Source: Ceratodon purpureus (taxonomy: Eukaryota > Streptophyta > Bryopsida > Pseudoditrichales > Ditrichaceae). Taken from it: a stretch of DNA of 64,000 nt. The stretch spans positions 16,302,995 through 16,366,994 of the forward strand of contig CM026430.1 of NCBI GenBank assembly GCA_014871385.1. Reading direction: 5' to 3'. Position numbers and translations under genes: made by a program. Positions 57,877 to 64,000 of the stretch are shown here, in pieces (positions within the stretch are counted from its first letter, which is position 1; every line of letters begins with the position of its first letter). A model generated the notes under the pieces. The model was not told the origin of the DNA and did not search any database. It was given only the letters and a program-made list of their open reading frames with translations.

Positions 57877-59372
57877 GAAAGACCTTAGACACAACAACCA
57901 TTGAGAAGTTATCACTCATTGTGAGGACACATCATCTTCACATTCACAGTGATTGAAGTGCAGATTGTGTCCTTTTTTCCTACCGGAATTAATGCATTTT
58001 GGTGATTAAATTTGGTTGCTGCAATTAGCTGCATTGCCCTAACTTGTATTAGGTGCTAGTATAATGGTTGTACAGTGACACAATTACAGGAATTGCCCTC
58101 ACATATGTACAACTTACAATAGGTGAAACAAATCCCATTTCAACCACCAAATTTCAATAATTGAAGCACACCCATATGCATCTCAGGCTTTTTAGCACCA
58201 ACTTCATGCAACCATGATGTCTCACTTGTGAACCCGTCATCGTATCTCCATTCTATGTGGATACAGTAATGAATAGTAAAGGACTCAGGTAAATTTCTGT
58301 AAAAGAGTTCTGCTTATATCTGATAATGTTCCTAAGTGAATTGAAGTTCCTCAACGGAGTGAAGAAATGCTGTAACGTGATGTTGCATTTTGTGATTACC
58401 CTGTTTGACTCGTCCTTTACGCAGGGTAAGCTCGTAAACCACCATGGTCCAAGAGCTTACCCTACACATAAATTTGAAGTAGTGAGCTCCGTCAATTACC
58501 AATTTGACAAGACTTCTCAGGACATGAAAGTGGCGTTTGTCTGGGACTTTCCTGTTGTCTCTTCTCAGAGCAGACACAATGCTTCCAGTGTGTAGGATGG
58601 GAGTCGTGCATGTCTTTGTTTTGGCATACTGCATGACCTATGACTAACCAGCAGAGAGTAAGTTAATCAGTGGCGAGGTTGGCAGACTGGCAGACTGGGC
58701 ATGCATGTCTGTGTGCACTCCAAGTGATGCACTCCCAAAAGCCATTCTCACCAGTGGACCACGTCAATTGAACCTGCAGACATTGTCAATTTCTAAAGCA
58801 ATCAAGGCATCCTAAATGCTGTGAAATTACACCATTGTGCTGTGAAGCTGATGTCAATGGTACCCATCAAGGATAATGTTTCTAGGCCCCAGCTAGTTAG
58901 TGAGAGACCAGGCTCAATGTCATTAAATTCAAACGTGACCTGAAGCTAAATGTTGAGTAAATGAGTGCTAGGAAGGGAAGAGTGGGATTGGAGCGAGCTA
59001 AGGAAGGGTAAGTTAGAGAAAAGATAGAGACTCATACCTTAGGGTGGTCTCAAAACAGACTGAAATTCCTTTTCTTCTTAAACATTGTATCAAACAGAAA
59101 CTGCATGTCTAGATTTTATGGATGTTTATAAACTTAAAGAAAATTGACCATGAGGTGAGTGCAAATTGACCATGATACTCAATTAAAATACAAAATGATG
59201 CTGGAAACCAGTTAAACAAAAATTTGGCGGTCGTCATTGCACAATTATTTCAGTCCTCAATCAAAGGAGGCTGAGACAGCATATAAGTAAATTTACGAAT
59301 ACATGCTCTCCAAGGAAACGCTACACAAGTTGGTGAGGAGCTGCGGATGTACAGGACTCATAGTCTTGAGTT
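57877..59372. other. Stretch without a recognised gene
   Basis: ORFs up to 100 codons (58326-58634, both strands) have no domain. It includes the 3' flank of the formylglutathione hydrolase gene. Confidence 0.5.
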
Positions 59373-61567
59373 TCACAGTCCAAGCGCCTGAGCATGGTGT
59401 TGGATGTGATCATCCACAAAAGTTGCAATGAAGAAATACGAGTGGTCGTAGCCGGGTTGTAAGCGAAGCTCAACAGGCATGCCTGCACTCTTGCAGGCCG
59501 CTTCAAAATTCTCGGGCAGGAGTTGCTTTTCTTTGTAGAACTTGTCTGCATCACCCTGTATACAAGACCATGACAGACACGTCAACCTTCATATAGAAAA
59601 TTTGATTAATTAATTAAAAATAATTAAAAAATAAGTATAAAATTATCAAACATCACTATCAAATATCCCTTTCAAAAGTTGTGTAATCTGTATTTGGCCA
59701 TAAGTTGGTCATTTAACCAAGGACAGGTTTAGAATAAGACACACGTGAGAGTCTGGGAATCTGAAAGAGGTGAATTAGCATTTGTAGAACAAAAACAATC
59801 TAGCTATATTTTAAAGTCACTTTTAAAATGCAGAAGGGATATCCTGTCAATAATGCTTCATAATGTGGGATCATGTTATGAGTTGCAACATGTAAGAAAT
59901 ACAACTGACCTGGTCGATAAGGATGGTCGTTTTGGGGCCATTGTATTTCTTCACAAGCAAGGTAGCATCATATTCTTCCCATGTGGACTTGTCCTCTCCC
60001 AAGTATCCATTGAAAGCTTTGTCACCCCATGGGCATTGTGTTGGGTTGGCAATGGGTGCAAATGCAGAAACAGACTGCAACAGAGACACAGCGTCATTGT
60101 TGATACATAACCCTACTAACAGGCAGTATATTGAAGTTGAAAGAAAAAACAAAAAATTGCAAAAACAAGAGTATACGAAATGCACATAATATTCGCTAGG
60201 ACATTGCAGGTGAAAAAACAAGAATGTAGGATATGTACCTTATATTTGCTAGGGTTCTTCAGGAAGAGGGTGAGGGCACCATGGCCACCCATGGAGTGAC
60301 CGAAGAGTGAGGCATTGGCTGTGTCTAGTTGGGGGAAATGGGAGCTCAGAAGAGACGGCAGTTCTTTAGTGACGTAGTCATACATGCGCCACTTATTCCA
60401 TTTCTCCTGAGTGGCATTCACGTAGAACCCAGCTCCTGTTCCATCAACATAACCACAATGAAGAAGATGCATAATTCAAAAAACGATAATTAAAAAACGG
60501 AATCAATTGTGAGAATAACCCAGTTCATAAATGAAAGCAGGCCATAATTTGAAGTACCAGTGCCGAAGTCCCAGCTTTCTGACTCCCCTTCCACATTCAG
60601 CCCTCCTGGAAACACATGTAGAATACCAGAGCTTAGAAAGAATGAGATCCGCCATCAAAATGCCGTTTGGTTTTTTGTGATTCTTTGATGAAAATAAAAT
60701 ATGAAAGAAATCATATTTTATAAAAGAAAATAATGATGGTTCAGGATGACTCACTTGGAGAAGTGTCCATGGTAACCAACGCAAGGCCACAGGCAGCTGC
60801 TTTTCGCTGGGCACCTGACTTTTGAATGAAGTTCTCATCGTTGCACGTAAGACCTGATAGCCAGTACAAGACCTGCCACACAGGAGCAATGAACCATATG
60901 CTCGCTTTCATACTCACGATATGTTCTGTTACAATAATTGATACTCAAACTATAATCAACAAGCCAACGAACTTAAGTATTCAAGTTCTCACCAATTAGA
61001 TTCAAATACTCAGCACCCCTGAATCAATCAACCGGGAGCTCTACAACTACCATCTATTCACCAATGGATGAGATATAAAAAGAAAATGAAGCAAAGATAG
61101 TTAAAACCCTAGGCAAAATTTGATGTATGAACTCTAACCAACGAGTCAAAAATTGAACAATTCTCAAACTTTACAAGAAAATTTGTAAAATCTAGCCATG
61201 CCAGATCAATTAATATAACTTCTAGCCATTCACTAACAGATACAAACAAAATATGGGACAGACAGGGTTAAAACCCTAGGCAACATTCGTGTTCGAGTTC
61301 CCCTAAACCTACCGGAACTTTCTCGGTCTCGGCAGCAGGTGGGAAGAAAACAGTGAACGTCATGGGACAGCCAACAGAGCTACTGTCGTGCTTGAAGCGA
61401 CGGTTAAAGCCCCCGCACATCTTGGTGCTGCTGATCTCCTGAGGAGTGGCCATCTTGTCGGCCTGGGCCAGAGTGGAGTTCCTCCGGGCGAGGAATGTGA
61501 CAGTCGAGAATCTGTTGCCAAAAGTACGCGATGTAGTGCGCACGAGAGACGCAAGCGTTGCCGACAT
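59373..61567 (-). CDS. SFGH: S-formylglutathione hydrolase (esterase D), six exons
   Basis: Exons: 61567-61313, 60872-60755, 60605-60558, 60435-60239, 60074-59910, 59555-59373; 321 residues, all introns GT-AG. It hydrolyses S-formylglutathione to formate and glutathione, the last step of glutathione-dependent formaldehyde detoxification. The esterase fold carries the nucleophile Ser 188 in [10 protein letters not shown], His 299 in GYDHSYF and the acid in GDADKF. Plant enzymes are usually about 282-285 residues and begin near [16 protein letters not shown] (Met 39 here). The first 38 residues ([20 protein letters not shown]..) are basic, Ser/Thr-rich and without acids before Asp 37, like a mitochondrial or plastid presequence. 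Starting at Met 39 would give the usual cytosolic form. Confidence 0.95.
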
Positions 61568-62714
61568 TCGAAGATTACAAGCTCAAGAAACTGGAACACA
61601 AAATGCCACACAGAATCATGTCAAAAAACACCAAAACCTCAATTTCTCTTCACTCATATTACATATCCACCAAAAGAACCCCACATATGCAGTAGAAGCA
61701 AACAAGCTTCCACAACATAATGAGCACACCATTTAACCTAACCAATGCCAGGGAGTCTCAATCAAGCCTACACAGCCCCCAAACATGCCAGTTTTAGGAT
61801 AATAATCCCAATATCACCTCAATCAAGACCCACATGTTCCCCTAGTCAATCCTCTCACATCCACATACATCCTCAACAAAAACAGAAGCTAAAACCCAAC
61901 CAGAAAAACAAAACCAGAAAGTGAAAACACCATTGCCAACACCATAGCCCAAGACACCACAACGTCACCAGAGCACAAAAACCAAACCCATGCACTTGAA
62001 CCTACCACTCCTCTCAATCCAAAACCCCAAAATTCAAAACAGAAACACCATCCTAGAAAACAAACCCATCTCATCTCATCACTCACACAAAACCTCAAAT
62101 AAAAAGATGCATCTCTAGACCAGAAAAAACACATCGAAGGACATTAAGCTCTGGGCTCTAAGCCTCTACATGAGGAAATTGGCAAATGGGTAGCACATTG
62201 AAGTACCCAATTGACTGTGATTTTGGGAGTGGAAGCTGGAGATGAGTGTGTGAGAGAGAGGGAGGAGAATGTTGGTATTACCAGATGAGTGGGCAAGCAG
62301 GGAATGGGAGCAGGAGCAGCAACAAAGCAGAGGGAAGGAGATGGTGGAAGGGAAGGGAATGATACTACTGGCAGTGTTGAAGTGAGAGTGATGGACTGGA
62401 GTCCTGGAGCTTTGCACTGAAGTGGTGGATTTCCCTGCCAATTGGCACTCCATGCTTGCCTGGGTGACATTGAGAATATTGGTGTGCATTGTCTTTGTGT
62501 GCCACAAGTGTAGTGTGAAAAGAGCCTTGGAGTTTTGGATGTTTTGAGAGTGTGTTACAGGGGTAGGATTTGAAGTTTGGAAATTGTGGTTTAAGCCTTA
62601 AAGAACAATAATTCCTTGCCTGATACCGCACTGCAAAATCTCTTTTAAACTCCATTTTAAGTACAATTTTCTTTTTAATTTGCTTTGGCTCTTTTCTGAA
62701 GAAGTATAGATCTC
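61568..62714. other. Upstream region of the hydrolase gene, no other gene
   Basis: Plus-strand A/C-rich DNA with Ser/Pro/His-rich minus-strand ORFs (up to 113 codons) that show no domain. It probably holds the promoter and leader of the S-formylglutathione hydrolase gene. Confidence 0.45.
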
Positions 62715-62718
62715 TTTA

Positions 62719-63625
62719 ACCCCTAAAAATCATGCTGTTTTTGGAAGCTCCAAGTTCCAAAACTGTCATTTTTGACTGCTTTGTGGGAATGACGGTTTAG
62801 ACCAGTGTTTTTCTATTTTTTTAGACATATAACCGTAAGATCTTGTACTTTACCCTCTTTAAAAGTACTGATGAAATTTTCAACCTTTGGATGTTTACTG
62901 TTTGTGAGATTATAATGTTCAAATTATTGCAAAAGTTTTTTTGGGTATAAACCGAACGACATAGGGTAAATGGTGAAAATGTAGACTTCATGTTCATTAT
63001 CCCAAACATTTTGCTCATATTTTTTTCCATGTAGGTAATCAAGTTGGGTACCTCCATGAAAAATTTAAGAGACTTATTCCTTTTTTAGGACCTTCATAAA
63101 AATTATTTTCTAGAAGCGGGTCTAAAAACATTGATATCGTAAAACATGTATGATGTTACGTATACTTGGTTTTAGAAAAATCTAAACGGTGGTTAGGTGC
63201 CTTTATACATTTTTTATTTTTAGGCGCAATTATTTTTGAAAAAATTTCAAAATCTCAAATTTTGACAAATTTTGAAAGAAATAATTCAAAAATTTGAAGC
63301 TTGTCTTTGTAATTTTTGGAGACTGCCCTTGTAAAACTGGTTTATTTCTTGACTTGGGTCTCTTTGGAATTTGAGTGGTGGTTTGATATTCCAAGAAAAA
63401 AAAATTAAAAACCCTAATTTTAAGCTGTCCGTTTTGGACTTGAAACCTAGAATTTCTAGATGAAGGTCTTAAAATTGGAATTTGGCTTTGAAAATTTTAC
63501 TACATAGACTTTGCAGTGTAGGGAGCATCCAGTAAAAATATTAGTCAAAAATATGAATTTTAACCCCTTCATCTTGGCTGCCCAAAACAGCAAAAACCCA
63601 TTTCGGCTTTCCTGAATTTTTAGGG
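62719..63625. mobile_element. TTAA-flanked MITE, 907 bp, inverted copy
   Basis: TTAA at 62715-62718 and 63626-63629 flanks ends CCCCTAAAAATCA and, inverted, CCCTAAAAATTC. The interior matches 50114-51041 in reverse complement: GAGCAAAATGTTTG-type words, CTACATGGAAAAAAATATG, GGGCAGCCTCCAAA-type words, and a right end with CATCTTGGCTGCCCAAAACAG. The ends are less perfect than those of the 50114 copy. Confidence 0.8.
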
Positions 63626-63729
63626 TTAAGATGCTATGTTTGGTATTCTAAAAACCCCATTTGATTCAATGGAGTATAAATTATGAATTAGATTCTTCCA
63701 AATTAAAACCAAGCATGAGGGATTGGGGT

Positions 63730-63742
63730 TGACTTTTAAGGG
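63730..63742. repeat. Possible solitary piggyBac right end
   Basis: TGACTTTTAAGGG followed by TTAA (63743-63746) matches the intact piggyBac right end at 12 of 13 bases. No matching left end is seen nearby. The remaining 250 bases of the window hold no gene. Confidence 0.35.
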
Positions 63743-64000
63743 TTAAAGCGGAAGTCTGGAGTGCACTACGGAAGTTACTTAGAGTTACTCTATTTGGAGG
63801 TTAAAAAAAACTTGACAACTCTTGTGATTGGAAAAGAGATCGGAGAGAGGTGGAGAGTGTTCACAAGATTAGGGTTGGAAATGATTCATGCCCATTACCG
63901 CTTTATATACATGTACTCCGGTTTAATAACTTGGTGATGAGTACGAGGGTTTTCATTCAAAATCATTCAAAATCCAATGAGTGGCGTGGATATGATGAGT

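Noticed and set aside
62144-62507. Ser/Pro-rich minus-strand ORFs upstream of the hydrolase
   Set aside because: Low-complexity products in overlapping frames, no domain; more likely leader or promoter DNA.

Overview
The window reads as nuclear DNA of a land plant with swimming sperm. The evidence is a plant-type lipoxygenase, a plant copia element primed by initiator-Met tRNA, plant F-box/kelch genes and short GT-AG introns, together with an intact gene for DRC2, a subunit of the motile-axoneme nexin-dynein regulatory complex that seed plants other than cycads and Ginkgo lack. A bryophyte is the most likely source; a lycophyte, fern or charophyte alga is not excluded. I rebuilt all gene models by eye from ORFs and splice sites, and frame continuity was checked across every junction.

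Layout. 1-2551: the right part of a GC-rich, apparently MULE-like transposon carrying an intact protein kinase gene. 2552-4933: nothing recognised. 4934-10628: a foldback repeat split by a young, whole-looking copia retrotransposon. 11203-15306: nine-exon 13-type lipoxygenase. 15307-23332: AT-rich DNA with foldback elements, fragments of TTAA-flanked MITEs and three decayed copies of an unrecognised small domain. 23342-26846: a 3.5-kb MULE-like element with a 9-bp target duplication and a TTAA MITE nested in it. 26900-27600: leucine-rich-repeat gene remnant. 28137-30371: secreted glycine-rich protein. 31782-36265: DRC2 in 14 exons. 39135-41837: tandem pair of F-box/kelch genes. 43647-45481: BTB/T1-domain protein in four exons. 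47260-47394: possible first exon of a small membrane protein. 47589-53975: repeats and AT-rich DNA. 53980-57872: a complete piggyBac transposon with intact transposase, 13-bp terminal inverted repeats and TTAA duplications. 59373-61567: S-formylglutathione hydrolase in six exons, with a targeting-like N-terminal extension. 62719-63625: another TTAA MITE.

The host genes are functionally unrelated: oxylipin synthesis, formaldehyde detoxification, cilium regulation, SCF or CUL3-type adaptors, and cell wall. The unifying feature is the transposon landscape. One intact piggyBac sits among at least four TTAA-flanked non-autonomous elements with CCC(C)TAAA-type ends. A second family, with GC-rich CTCGCGCCC subterminal arrays and GGTTGTCATAA-type ends, appears both as a non-coding 3.5-kb element and as the probable carrier of the kinase gene. 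That kinase-bearing element is my best candidate for something undescribed.
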